Assembly: GCF_023954335.1 (NCBI RefSeq)
Contig: NZ_JAMLIE010000002.1
Coordinates: forward strand, 248,001 to 312,000
Direction: 5' to 3'
DNA from: Aquamicrobium sp.
GTDB lineage: Bacteria > Pseudomonadota > Alphaproteobacteria > Rhizobiales > Rhizobiaceae
DNA: 64,000 bases
The notes beneath the pieces are model-generated. The model was not told the DNA's origin, did not search any database, and saw only the letters and a list, made by a program, of their open reading frames with translations. Position numbers and translations under genes: made by a program. Numbering within the stretch: position 1 is the stretch's first letter; the number at the start of each line of letters is the position of its first letter. Shown piece after piece: positions 42,574 to 51,423 of this stretch.

Positions 42574-42607
42574 CGTCTGGCGGTTCGTCGTCCGGCCCGG
42601 TGGCCTG

Positions 42608-43645
42608 TCAGAGCCGTTCGGGCTCGGGCGCGGGGCGGGCGGCTGCGCCTTCCCAGGTCTCGGGCAGGGCGGCGGCGGGGCGCAGTTGCTCCATCTCGGC
42701 GATGCGGAAGCAGCGGGCCGCATGGCGGGAGGAAACCATCGTCATGCCGGGCGATTCCGTACGGCAGCGGTCGACGGCGAAGGGGCAGCGCGGCGCGAAC
42801 CGGCAGTGGTCGGGCGGGTCGACCAGATCGGGCGGACGCCCGGGAATGGAGATCGGCTGCGCCCGCTGGCCGGGGCGGGCCAGCGCGTTGTAGAGCCCGA
42901 GCGTATAGGGATGCGAGGGCGCGGCGACGATCTCGGCCACCGGGCCTTCCTCGACCACCAGCCCGCCATACATGACCGCGACGCGGTCGCAGTTCTCGAT
43001 CACCAGCGCCAGATCGTGCGTCACCAGCAGCATGGCGAAGCCCAGCTCCTGCCGCAGCGCGCCGAGGCGGCGGAAGATCTGGTCCTGCACGATCACGTCG
43101 AGCGCGGTCGTCGGCTCGTCGGCCAGCAGGACGGGCGGACGCAGGGCGAGCGCCATGGCGATCAGCACCCGCTGCCGCATCCCGCCCGAGAACTGGTGCG
43201 GATAGTCGCGCGCGCGGCGCGGATCGACCCCGACCAGCGCCAGCAGCTCCTGCACCCGCGCCTCGACCTGCGCCTTCGGCCATGACTCGTGCGCGGTGAT
43301 CGCTTCGGCGATCTGAGCGCCGACGCGCTTGACCGGGTTCAGCGCGTTGAGCGCGCTCTGCGCGATCATGGCGATGCCCTTCCAGCGGGTGCGCCGCCAT
43401 GCCTCCGGCCCCGCCGCGATCAGGTCCTGCCCGTCGAAGCGGACGGCCCCGCCGGCGATCACCGCGTTGCGGGGCATCACGCCCATGATGGCCTTGAGCA
43501 GCGTGCTTTTCCCGCAGCCGGATTCGCCGACGATGCCGATGGCCTCGCCGCGCTCGACCTTGAGGTTGACGTCCGAAAGCGCCTTGGCCGGCCCCCTTTC
43601 GGTGACGTAGCGCAGCTCCAGCCCCTCAATGTCGAGGATCGCCAT
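42608..43645 (-). CDS. dipeptide/oligopeptide-type ABC transporter ATP-binding protein (DppD-like)
   Basis: A 345-residue ATPase. Walker A is GESGCGKST, the signature QFSGGMRQRVLIAMAL, and Walker B LLADEPTTALD. The C-terminal oligo_HPY extension contains a cysteine cluster (CRFAPRCPFAVDRC) typical of this family and often binding an iron-sulfur cluster. It follows the DppC-like permease gene by 3 bases and ends the minus-strand operon. Confidence 0.93.
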   Translation of the reverse strand: MAILDIEGLELRYVTERGPAKALSDVNLKVERGEAIGIVGESGCGKSTLLKAIMGVMPRNAVIAGGAVRFDGQDLIAAGPEAWRRTRWKGIAMIAQSALNALNPVKRVGAQIAEAITAHESWPKAQVEARVQELLALVGVDPRRARDYPHQFSGGMRQRVLIAMALALRPPVLLADEPTTALDVIVQDQIFRRLGALRQELGFAMLLVTHDLALVIENCDRVAVMYGGLVVEEGPVAEIVAAPSHPYTLGLYNALARPGQRAQPISIPGRPPDLVDPPDHCRFAPRCPFAVDRCRTESPGMTMVSSRHAARCFRIAEMEQLRPAAALPETWEGAAARPAPEPERL

Positions 43646-43648
43646 GGT

Positions 43649-44509
43649 TCAGATCCCCTTGAGGCGCGGGTTCAGCACCTCCTCATAGGCGCGGCCGGCG
43701 AAATAGACGGCCGACACCAGCACCATGATGGCGATGCCCGGCGGCACGACCCACCACGGCGCGCGGTACATGTTCTGCGAGGCATAGGCGTCGTAGAGGA
43801 TCGAGCCCCAGGTGATCGTGTTCGGGTCGCCGAAGCCGAGAAAGCCGATGCTCGCCTCGGTGATGATGGCCCAGGCCAGCGCGAAGGCGGTGTTGACCAG
43901 CGCCAGCGGCAGGATGTTGGGCGCGACCTCGCGGTAGAGGATGGCGAGGTCGCTGGCGCCGGTGATGCGCGCGGCGGCGACGAAGGGCATCTCGCGCAGC
44001 GTCAGCACCTGCGCCCGGATCACCCGCGCGGTGGAGCGCCACATCACCAGCGTCATCGCGATGACGATCGTGGTCAGGCTGCGCCCGCTCATCGACAGGA
44101 CGACGATGATGAAGGGCAGGAAGGGCAGGCCGAGGAACACGTCGGTGATGCGCATCAGGATGCCGTCGATCCGGCCGCCGTAATAGCCGGCCAGCAGCCC
44201 GACATTCATGCCGATGGCCACGGTGCCGAGCGCCGTCAGCCCGCCGACGATCAGCGCCGGGCGCGCGCCGTGCAGCATCTGGCTGGCGATGTCGCGCCCC
44301 ATCAGGGTGGTGCCCAGCCAGTGCTCCCACGACGGCCCGGCAAGGCGCAGCAGCTTTCTGTCGGGACCGTAATTGCGCAGCATCGGATCGTGCGGCGCGA
44401 TCAGCGGCCCGAGGATGGCGACGAGCACGAAGATGCCCAGCACGATCAGGCTGAAGCGGCCCGTCGGGGTCTTCCAGACCGCCTTGAGGAAGGAAAGCAG
44501 GATCTGCAT
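43649..44509 (-). CDS. ABC transporter permease (DppC-like)
   Basis: A 286-residue inner-membrane permease with an N-terminal OppC_N segment (TGRFSLIVLGIFVLVAILGPLIAPHDP) and the permease loop VRAAARITGASDLAILYREVAPNILPL-like PFVAAARITGASDLAILYREVAPN. AGGAGGAGG precedes the ATG at 44509. The reading frame continues upstream to 45541 without a stop, but that stretch overlaps the DppB gene and is not coding in this frame. Confidence 0.92.
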   Translation of the reverse strand: MQILLSFLKAVWKTPTGRFSLIVLGIFVLVAILGPLIAPHDPMLRNYGPDRKLLRLAGPSWEHWLGTTLMGRDIASQMLHGARPALIVGGLTALGTVAIGMNVGLLAGYYGGRIDGILMRITDVFLGLPFLPFIIVVLSMSGRSLTTIVIAMTLVMWRSTARVIRAQVLTLREMPFVAAARITGASDLAILYREVAPNILPLALVNTAFALAWAIITEASIGFLGFGDPNTITWGSILYDAYASQNMYRAPWWVVPPGIAIMVLVSAVYFAGRAYEEVLNPRLKGI

Positions 44510-44523
44510 CGCGCCTCCTCCTC

Positions 44524-45495
44524 TCAGCGATAGACGATGCGGGGATCGAGCAGACCGTAGAGAAGGTCCGCGGCGAAGGTGCCGAGAACGGTCAGCACCG
44601 CGATCAGCAGGAAGGCGCCCTGGACGACGGGATAGTCCGAGCGGGTGATCGCCTCGATCATCAGGAGGCCGAGGCCCGGCCAGCTGAACACCGTCTCGAT
44701 CACCACCGACCCGGCCACGGCCCAGCCGAGGATCATCGGCAGCGTCGTCGCCAGCGGCAGCAGCGAGTTGCGCATGGCGTGGCCATAGAGCACGCGCCGT
44801 TCCGTCAGCCCCTTCATGCGCGCCAGCTCGACATAGTCCTCGCCGATGGTGGACAGCATGGTGGAGCGCATCAGCAGCAGCGGGAAGCAGAGCTGGTAGC
44901 AAGTGTTGACCAGGAAGGGCAGCGCCAGATGATGCAGGAAATCCCCGGTCAGGTACATACGCCAGGTCGGGTCGGGGAAGCGTCCCGGCGTGACGATATG
45001 GCCGGTCGGGAACCAGCCGAGCAGGATCGAGAAGAACAGGATCGCAAGCATCGACAGCCAGAACAGCGGCGCCGACTGCATGGCGGTGGCGAACAGCACC
45101 ACGCTCGCCTCGGCCTTGCCGCCGCGATGCCAGGCGATCAGCGCGCCGCCATAGGCGCCGATCGCATAGGCCGCGAGCATCGAGGGCAGGATCAGCAGCA
45201 GGGTGTTGACCAGCCGCAGCTCGATCATCTCCCACACCGGGGCAGAGGTGCGGAACGACATGCCGAAATCCAGCACCGAAAGGTTGCGCAGATAGGCCAG
45301 ATATTGCGTGAACAGCGGCTGGTCGAGGCCGAAGCGCCGCCGCATCGCCTCGCGCGCGGCCTCGTCCAGCGCCGGGCTGATCACCGCCGCCGTCGGGTCG
45401 CCGGGCAGCAGCCGGAACAGGAAGAACATCAGCGTGATCATGATGAACAGCGTCACCGCCATGTAGAACAGCCGCCGCAGGATATAGCGCGTCAT
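44524..45495 (-). CDS. ABC transporter permease (DppB-like)
   Basis: A 323-residue permease beginning MTRYILRRLFYMAVTLFIMITLMFFLFRLLPGDP, a classic DppB/OppB opening. The cytoplasmic loop DYVELARMKGLTERRVLYGHAMRNSLLPL and the C-terminal DLLYGLLDPRIVYR are standard. The start overlaps the upstream ATPase stop (ATGA). It pairs with the DppC-like permease 14 bases downstream. Confidence 0.92.
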   Translation of the reverse strand: MTRYILRRLFYMAVTLFIMITLMFFLFRLLPGDPTAAVISPALDEAAREAMRRRFGLDQPLFTQYLAYLRNLSVLDFGMSFRTSAPVWEMIELRLVNTLLLILPSMLAAYAIGAYGGALIAWHRGGKAEASVVLFATAMQSAPLFWLSMLAILFFSILLGWFPTGHIVTPGRFPDPTWRMYLTGDFLHHLALPFLVNTCYQLCFPLLLMRSTMLSTIGEDYVELARMKGLTERRVLYGHAMRNSLLPLATTLPMILGWAVAGSVVIETVFSWPGLGLLMIEAITRSDYPVVQGAFLLIAVLTVLGTFAADLLYGLLDPRIVYR

Positions 45496-46478
45496 GCCGC
45501 CGCCTCCGTGCGCGGGTGGTGGCATGCGGCCTGCCAGGCACCTTCGCCGGTCATGTCCGGGTCGTCGGTGCGGCACAGGTCGGTGGCGCGCGTGCAGCGC
45601 GGGGCGAAGCGGCAGCCGGGGGGAATGTCGGTCGCGTCGGGGATCGCGCCCTTGATGTCCGGGGCAGGGCGCCCGCCGCCCGGCACCGCGACGGGAATGG
45701 CCGAGACCAGCGCCGCCGTATAGGGATGGCGCGGCGCGGCCAGCACCCGGTCGACCGGGCCGGTCTCGACGATGCGGCCGAGATACATGATGGCGATGCG
45801 GTCGCAGATCGCCCCCACCGTGGCGAGATCGTGGGTGACATAGAGCAGCGAGATCGACCGTTCCGCCACCAGCCGCTTCATCAGCCGGATGATGCCCCAC
45901 TTGATCGACACGTCGAGCATCGAGATCGGCTCGTCGGCGAGCAGCACCACGGGGTCGAGCACGATGGCGCGGGCGATGCAGACGCGCTGGCGCTGGCCGC
46001 CGGAGATCTGGTGCGGATGGCGGGAAAGATACTGTTCGGCCGGGGTGAGCCCGGCCTGCTCCAGCACCGCCTTGACCTTGGCGTCGAGCTCCGGCCCGCG
46101 CTTGTGGCCCTGATAGACCAGCGGCCGCGCGACGATCTCGGCGATGGTCAGGTGCGGGTTGAGCGAGCCGAACGGGTCCTGGAACACCATCTGCACCCGG
46201 CGGTGAAAGGCCTTGCGGTCCTGCCGGCGCAGCGCCAGCGCATCCTCGCCGCCGATGCGGATGGTGCCTTCGCTGGGGTCCTCCAGCCCGACGAGCAGCC
46301 GCCCGGTGGTGGACTTGCCGCAGCCGGATTCGCCGACCAGCCCCAGGACCTCGCCCGGGGCGAGATCGAAGGTCACGCCGTCGACCGCGCGCAGCTCCCG
46401 GGGGCGGGCGCCGCGCAGCCGGGCCATCATGCCGACCGGTATGGAATAGAAGCGGCTGAGCCCCCGCACCTCGATCAC
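45492..46478 (-). CDS. dipeptide/oligopeptide-type ABC transporter ATP-binding protein (DppF-like)
   Basis: A 328-residue ATPase and first gene of the minus-strand ABC operon. Walker A GESGCGKST, Q-loop MVFQDPFGSLNPH, signature QISGGQRQRVCIARA, Walker B VLLADEPISMLD. The oligo_HPY tail carries cysteines (CRFAPRCTRATDLC). The gene order F-B-C-D lacks a binding protein; the permuted one encoded convergently at 40.9 kb is the obvious partner. Divergent from a LysR gene 176 bases away. Confidence 0.92.
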   Translation of the reverse strand: MIEVRGLSRFYSIPVGMMARLRGARPRELRAVDGVTFDLAPGEVLGLVGESGCGKSTTGRLLVGLEDPSEGTIRIGGEDALALRRQDRKAFHRRVQMVFQDPFGSLNPHLTIAEIVARPLVYQGHKRGPELDAKVKAVLEQAGLTPAEQYLSRHPHQISGGQRQRVCIARAIVLDPVVLLADEPISMLDVSIKWGIIRLMKRLVAERSISLLYVTHDLATVGAICDRIAIMYLGRIVETGPVDRVLAAPRHPYTAALVSAIPVAVPGGGRPAPDIKGAIPDATDIPPGCRFAPRCTRATDLCRTDDPDMTGEGAWQAACHHPRTEAAA

Positions 46479-46548
46479 GGCAGCGGCCCTGTCGTGCGAC
46501 GCACGCGGACTCCCATCATCCCACCGTCACTCCCGTTCCCTTGTTTTT

Positions 46549-46562
46549 ATAATTTGCCTTAT
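46549..46562. promoter_or_regulatory. possible LysR-type palindrome in the divergent promoter
   Basis: ATAA, 6 bases, TTAT, in the AT-rich centre of the 176-base region between the DppF-like gene and the LysR gene. LysR regulators usually bind T-N11-A dyads in such divergent regions. Short and tentative. Confidence 0.3.
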
Positions 46563-46654
46563 GGAGCCAGAGTGCAACGCGCCGGTCCGATTGTACATTG
46601 CCATCTGATGCGCTAGCTATTCCAAGTTGTAATGACAAAGTTGGGGAGGCCGTC

Positions 46655-47551
46655 ATGCGCCGAACTCTGCCCTCGACCCGCGATCTGTGCTGCTTCGAGG
46701 CGGTCGTGCGCAATGGATCGGTCACGAAGGCGGCCGCCGAACTGAACATGACGCAGAGCGCGGTCAGCCGCCGGCTGGGCTATCTCGAGGACCTGCTCGG
46801 CCAGCGCCTGTTCCTGCGCGAGCGCCTGCGGCTGACCCCGACGCCGGCGGCCCGCATCTATGCCGAGACGCTGCACGGGCTGCTGAACGAGATCGAGGTG
46901 GCGACCACCAGCATGCTGACCGAGGGGCGGCAGGGCGGCGCGCTGACCGTGGGCTGCCTGCCCACCTTCGGCTCGCGCTGGCTGGTGCCGCGGCTGAACC
47001 GCTTCCTTTCGGCGCATCCGTCGATCAATATCAACCTCGTGTCCAAGATCCGCCGTTTCGAGTTCGAGAGCGAGGATATCCAGGCGGCGATCTATTTCGG
47101 CCCGGCGGTCTGGCCGAACTGCCATATGCGCTACCTGATGGGGGAGAGCGTGGTGGCCGTCGCCGCCCCGGCGCTGGTCGGCAACGTGCCGCTGGCGCGG
47201 ATGCTGCGCAGCGCGCCGCTGATCCAGCACACGACCCGCCCGACCCTGTGGCGCGAATGGCTCGACCATGTCGGGATCGACACGCCCGGCGACCAGGCGG
47301 GGCCGCGGTTCGAGTTCTATTCGCTGGTGATCGAGGCGGCGATGGCGGGGATCGGCTTCGCCCTGCTGCCCGAATTCCTGATCCTGCGGGAGCTCGACGC
47401 GAAGGCGCTGGTCAAGATCAGCGACATCGCCATGCCCTGCAGCGACGGCTACTACTATGTCTACCCGGATCGCTACCGCGAAAGCCACAACGTGCAGGTC
47501 TTCGGAAACTGGCTCTTCCGCGAGATGAACGCTCCCGACGCGCTGGCGTGA
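46655..47551 (+). CDS. LysR family transcriptional regulator
   Basis: A 298-residue LTTR. The N-terminal HTH (LCCFEAVVRNGSVTKAAAELNMTQSAVSRRLGYLEDLLGQRLFLRERLRLTPT, about 10-63) and the effector domain starting GGALTVGCLPTFGSRWLVPRL are of the GcvA/DsdC-like type. GGGGAGG before ATG 46655 selects the start. Divergent from the ABC operon, so it most likely controls that importer and perhaps the permuted binding-protein gene. Confidence 0.92.
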   Translation: MRRTLPSTRDLCCFEAVVRNGSVTKAAAELNMTQSAVSRRLGYLEDLLGQRLFLRERLRLTPTPAARIYAETLHGLLNEIEVATTSMLTEGRQGGALTVGCLPTFGSRWLVPRLNRFLSAHPSININLVSKIRRFEFESEDIQAAIYFGPAVWPNCHMRYLMGESVVAVAAPALVGNVPLARMLRSAPLIQHTTRPTLWREWLDHVGIDTPGDQAGPRFEFYSLVIEAAMAGIGFALLPEFLILRELDAKALVKISDIAMPCSDGYYYVYPDRYRESHNVQVFGNWLFREMNAPDALA

Positions 47552-47596
47552 CGGCTGGAACGGAGCGCAGACCTTCGCCGCTCTCGACGATGGCTC

Positions 47597-49006
47597 CTAG
47601 GCCGGCGGAAAGGGACTTCGCCGCAGATGCCACGGGGTTGCCTGTTCGTAGGCCCACGCCAATTGGAGCACCCGCTCCTCCTCGAACGGCCGGCCGACGA
47701 TCTGCAAGGAATGCGGCAGGCCGCTCTCCGTGAACCCGCAAGGTATCGAGAGCGCGCAAAGGCCGAGATGGTTCGCCATGCGGGTCAGGTCGACGATCGA
47801 ACCGTCATCCTCGTCGATCTCCTCAAGCGGCACTGACGTCATGGGCGTCGTCGGCAGAATGACGGCGTCGTAGTCGGAGAGGAAAGCCTGCATTTCCGCC
47901 CGTTGCGGGCGCCGGCTCTCCAACGCCCTGACGAGGTCGCCGACCGGCGTGAGCGCGCCCTTGCGCAGGCGGGCCCGAATGACGGGATCGAGCGCCTCGC
48001 CCGGCCCGTCGATCAGTTCGGCGAAATTCGTGTAGCACTCGCTGCGAATGATGATCGCGGCCGCCCGGCTATACTCGGCGGGCGAGCGGGGGAGGGACAC
48101 TTCTTCCACGTGGATACCGAGATCCTCGAAAGCCGAGGCTGCGGCCCGGAAGGCCGCATAGACGTCCTCCCGCACACCGGGGAGCTGATCTGCGGCGACC
48201 ATGCCGACGCGCATTCCCCGCACCGGCTTCTTCAGACGCCGCAATGGATCGCGCCAGGGAAACCCGGCCGTATCGGCATCCAGCGGATCGGGGCCGCTGA
48301 TCGCGGCATGGATCAGGCCTGCATCCTCGACCGAGCGGCACAGGGGGCCGACTATGTCGAGCCTTCTGCTCGAGGGAATGACACCGTAGTTGCTGACCGC
48401 GCCGTTGCTCGGCTTCAGGCCCACCACGCCGTTGAAAGAGGCGGGTACGCGGATCGAGCCGCCCGTGTCGGTGCCGATCGCGGCCGGCATGAGGCGGGCG
48501 GCGACAGCAACGCCGGCGCCGCTCGAGGAGCCGCCCGGCGCATGGTGGATCGTTTCATGCCAGGGGTTCCAGGGGGTGCCCAGCCGTGCGTTCGTGCCCC
48601 ACGCCCCGGCGGCGAATTCCACCATGTGAAGCTTGCCGAGGAGAACCGCGCCGGCCTTCTGAAGCCGTTCCGCCACGGTGGCCGTTCTGTCGTCCGGCCG
48701 CCCGGCAAGCGCCGCCGAGCCCGCTGCGCTCGACCGGCCGGCGACCATCAAATTGTCCTTCAGGCCCAACGGGATTCCGTGCAACGTTCCAAGGTAGCAG
48801 CCGTCACTGAGCAGCATGTCTGCCCGGCGGGCCGCCCGGGCGGCGGCGTCGAACCAGAAGTCGGCCAGGGCGCCCAGCTTCCCGTCGCTCGCCTCTATCC
48901 GCGCCGCGTGGGCCTGAAAAATCTCGCCGGCGGAAACCTGCCGGCTTGCCACCAGCGGCGCGAGGACGTGGATGGGCGCATCCGTCAAATCGTCTGGGAT
49001 GGACAT
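47597..49006 (-). CDS. amidase (amidase signature family)
   Basis: A 469-residue amidase. The Ser-cisSer-Lys triad is visible: Lys83 (GLKDN), cis-Ser160 (APGGSSSGAG) and nucleophile Ser184 (GTDTGGSIRVPA). It hydrolyses an amide to an acid and ammonia. It lies 42 bases after a DUF1989 gene; the three-gene unit (CMD-like, DUF1989, amidase) suggests nitrogen release from a urea-, carbamoyl- or amide-containing compound. Allophanate hydrolase is an alternative, but the C-terminal allophanate domain is absent. Confidence 0.9.
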   Translation of the reverse strand: MSIPDDLTDAPIHVLAPLVASRQVSAGEIFQAHAARIEASDGKLGALADFWFDAAARAARRADMLLSDGCYLGTLHGIPLGLKDNLMVAGRSSAAGSAALAGRPDDRTATVAERLQKAGAVLLGKLHMVEFAAGAWGTNARLGTPWNPWHETIHHAPGGSSSGAGVAVAARLMPAAIGTDTGGSIRVPASFNGVVGLKPSNGAVSNYGVIPSSRRLDIVGPLCRSVEDAGLIHAAISGPDPLDADTAGFPWRDPLRRLKKPVRGMRVGMVAADQLPGVREDVYAAFRAAASAFEDLGIHVEEVSLPRSPAEYSRAAAIIIRSECYTNFAELIDGPGEALDPVIRARLRKGALTPVGDLVRALESRRPQRAEMQAFLSDYDAVILPTTPMTSVPLEEIDEDDGSIVDLTRMANHLGLCALSIPCGFTESGLPHSLQIVGRPFEEERVLQLAWAYEQATPWHLRRSPFPPA

Positions 49007-49048
49007 CGAAAAATCACCCGGGACGCCGCCGGGCCGCGATCGCCCGGG

Positions 49049-49810
49049 TCACGACGCACCAGCTCCGCCGTCCAGCTCGAAGACCTCTATGCCGATCGGC
49101 CGCTTGATCTTTCCGCTGGAGCCGCCGGGACAAACGGAAGTCCCGATGATGCAGTCCATATCGGCGACGATCTCCACATAGTCTCCCCGCTTCGCGACCG
49201 GGTCTTCATAGTACATCCTGTTCCCCTCATTGAGGCCCGTGTACATGAACAGGTTGACGGGGTCGTGGACCATGTCGGTGGTAATTCCGTATTCGGCCAC
49301 GGCCGAATGAAGATTGTCATGGCAGCTCGGAAGATCGTCCCTTCCGGTGAGCATCTTGTAATATTGCGGGTCGCATTGGCTGAAGGTGAGATCGTGCGTG
49401 TGCAGCCTGTCTCCCGTCTTCTCGACGGTGTCGCGGACCAGCTTCATCATCGGCCGCGCGTAAGGCGGCTTGCTCCAGATATAGTCGCCTTCCTTCAGGT
49501 GCAGCCCGTTGACCATGCGCGTGCGGGCGCATGAAAGGGCCTCGCGCGGGTCGTGCATGTTGAAGGCGTTGAAATCGACCACCTGCGGACCTTCGATGCA
49601 GGTGATCCTGACCAGGTTGCCGCGCTTCAACGCGAAGCCGAATCCCGCTCTCGGCTGGACGACCCGCTCCAGGATCAGCTTGCGCGCGATGTCGCCCCGG
49701 CGCGCGCGCTCATAGTAGTCGTCCGGCAGGCTGCCGGTCTTCAACGTGTTGAAGCCTTCCGGGTTGTAGCGCGGGGGGCTGAACTCTTCATTGCGACCGC
49801 TGGTCATCAC
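49049..49810 (-). CDS. DUF1989 / urea carboxylase-associated family protein
   Basis: A 253-residue DUF1989 protein: GFALKRGNLVRITCIEGPQVVDFNAFN, the SCARTRMVNGLHLKEGD segment, FSQCDPQYYK, the CHDNLHSAVAEYG motif and MDCIIGTSVCPGG near the C-terminus. Pairs of this family occur beside urea carboxylases and form carboxyguanidine deiminase in guanidine degradation. Only one copy is present here and no urea carboxylase is in view, so another N-containing substrate is possible. It overlaps the next gene upstream by 4 bases. Confidence 0.85.
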   Translation of the reverse strand: MMTSGRNEEFSPPRYNPEGFNTLKTGSLPDDYYERARRGDIARKLILERVVQPRAGFGFALKRGNLVRITCIEGPQVVDFNAFNMHDPREALSCARTRMVNGLHLKEGDYIWSKPPYARPMMKLVRDTVEKTGDRLHTHDLTFSQCDPQYYKMLTGRDDLPSCHDNLHSAVAEYGITTDMVHDPVNLFMYTGLNEGNRMYYEDPVAKRGDYVEIVADMDCIIGTSVCPGGSSGKIKRPIGIEVFELDGGAGAS

Positions 49811-50490
49811 CTCGGCTCCTCATTCACGTGATCGGCAGTGCCTGTTGCCCTGATTGCGTTTATTGCCTCTCGCACCTCGCCCGAGCGTGGCGTGGCGCCA
49901 TCGTCGGTGAGAGACAGGACGATCTGCAGGGTTTCAATTATCTCCTCATCCGTTGCGCCGTTGTTCCTCGCGCCCCTGAGGTGATTGTCGAACCCGTCCC
50001 GGTAAAAATGCCCGGGTATGCTGACGGTAGCCAGATAGATCAGTTCCTTGAGCTTCCCGTCGATGCTCCCCCTTTTCCAGGGAAGCGAAGAAAAACTGTA
50101 GAACTCCCGGAACAGGTCCGGCGACAGGACCAGCATCTGGTCGAGGAACTTGCTCCAGTAGCCCCGGTCGGCGACGAAGGCCCGCTTCATCGCCTCGGCT
50201 TCGGATGCACAGGCTGTCTCGTCGCCGTCGAGAAGCTGCCTGGCCGACATCTCGTCGAACAGCACGGGAATGCCGACGGTGAAGGTGTGCATCCCGACAA
50301 GGGACGACAATTGCATCGCCTCGAGCACCTGCCGGCCCGGAATGCCGGCTTCGAGGGCTTCTTCCACGTTCTCGCGCAGCCCCTCCCTGTCCAGATGGGT
50401 TGTCGAGGAATTGACCGCTATCGCGATCAATAGCCGGGCTCGATGGTCGAGAATGCAGCCGTTCTCACTCGTCGATCGCATGTTCATCAT
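49807..50490 (-). CDS. tandem carboxymuconolactone decarboxylase-like protein
   Basis: A 227-residue protein with two CMD-like helical repeats: residues about 15-75 (RARLLIAIAVNSSTTHLDREGLRENVEEALEAG) and about 140-205 (KLKELIYLATVSIPGHFYRDGFDNHLRGARNNGATDEEIIETL). Neither has the CxxC of AhpD-type peroxidases, so a decarboxylase, isomerase or accessory role is more likely. Two ATGs (50490, 50487) follow GGAAGG. Co-transcribed with the DUF1989 and amidase genes. Confidence 0.75.
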   Translation of the reverse strand: MMNMRSTSENGCILDHRARLLIAIAVNSSTTHLDREGLRENVEEALEAGIPGRQVLEAMQLSSLVGMHTFTVGIPVLFDEMSARQLLDGDETACASEAEAMKRAFVADRGYWSKFLDQMLVLSPDLFREFYSFSSLPWKRGSIDGKLKELIYLATVSIPGHFYRDGFDNHLRGARNNGATDEEIIETLQIVLSLTDDGATPRSGEVREAINAIRATGTADHVNEEPR

Positions 50491-50623
50491 GACCTTCCGC
50501 CGGGATTGGACGCCGTCATGCGGTGACGGGTATGACCTTGCCGCGATGCCCGTCGGGTCCGGCCGACGGACATCGCCTTTTCCAGTCGCAGGTCGAACCG
50601 TGCCTGCCGCGGTCAGGACCGGC

Positions 50624-51136
50624 TCAGTAGTAGTCGGGCCAGATCTGGAGCTCGAAGCCCGCCGGCGTTTCCAGATACTTCTTGTGCAGCTCGTTTATCG
50701 TGCCGTCATGCCAGGCATCCATGATGAGCTCGTCGAGCGCGAGACGCCATTTGGAATCGTCGTGCTTGACGCCCATCACCCACGGGTCCGGCTTGAAGGG
50801 AGGCATGAGGATCTCGAAGTCGGGATCATCCTTGGCGAGCTTGCCGAGGACGATGCTCGTCTTCACCATCGCGTCGACGCGGCCGAGCTTGAACGCCATA
50901 TAGGCCTGCGGATACTCCTGATAGTAGGTGATGTTCGCGTTCGGCTGCACGGACAGCAGGCCCTGCGCGTCCGACGACCCCTGCACGCTCGCGACGGTTT
51001 TCGAGGCGTCGAGGTCCGCCGGGCCGTTTATGCCGCTTCCCTTGCGCACCAGAAGCGTGGTTCCGGTAATGAAATAGGGCTGGGTGAAGTCGATCGCCTT
51101 CGCCCTTTCGCGCGTCGGATTGAGGTTGACGATGAC
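50624..51136 (-). pseudogene. 5'-truncated amino acid ABC transporter substrate-binding protein
   Basis: The frame encodes the C-terminal two-thirds of an SBP_bac_3 type receptor. At its upstream edge it reads VIVNLNPTRERAKAIDFTQPYF, the family landmark, then LVRKGSGINGPADLDASKTVASVQGSSDA and ends WPDYY. The signal peptide and first lobe are gone: the sequence runs into an IS end at 51137. A GTG at 51049 could start a 141-residue fragment but would not be exported. It was probably part of an amino-acid importer for the adjacent amidase cluster. Confidence 0.85.
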
Positions 51137-51210
51137 TGTCCGTCGTCAGGGTTTTTGGGACAACAGGCGGCGTGAGCTAACGGAGGCTCTGGTCCATCAG
51201 GTTTGTCACA

Positions 51211-51423
51211 TTAGGCCGCTGCATCTCGATGAAGCAAGCGGCGCTGTTTGATGGTTTTGCGTTTGATCCTTTCCCTTTCCAGCGTGATGATATCGCCGCG
51301 CCCGAAGTAGACGTCGGCAGGGGTGAGATTGTCGAGGCTCTCGTGGTAGCGGCGGTGGTTGTAGTGATCGACGAACGCCGCGACCTGCTGCTCGAGATCA
51401 CCCGGCAGGAAGTAGTTTTCGAG
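51211..51423 (-). pseudogene. IS3-family transposase orfB fragment (C-terminal 70 residues)
   Basis: Minus-strand reading gives LENYFLPGDLEQQVAAFVDH, then YNHRRYHESLDNLTPADVYF and a basic tail ending RDAAA. This is the C-terminal end of an IS3-type integrase, including the last conserved helix region after the catalytic Glu. It stops abruptly at the inverted copy of the element end. Confidence 0.85.

Noticed and set aside
40830..43400. 856-codon minus-strand frame
   Set aside because: Shadow of the permuted binding-protein gene and the DppD-like gene; long only because of high GC.
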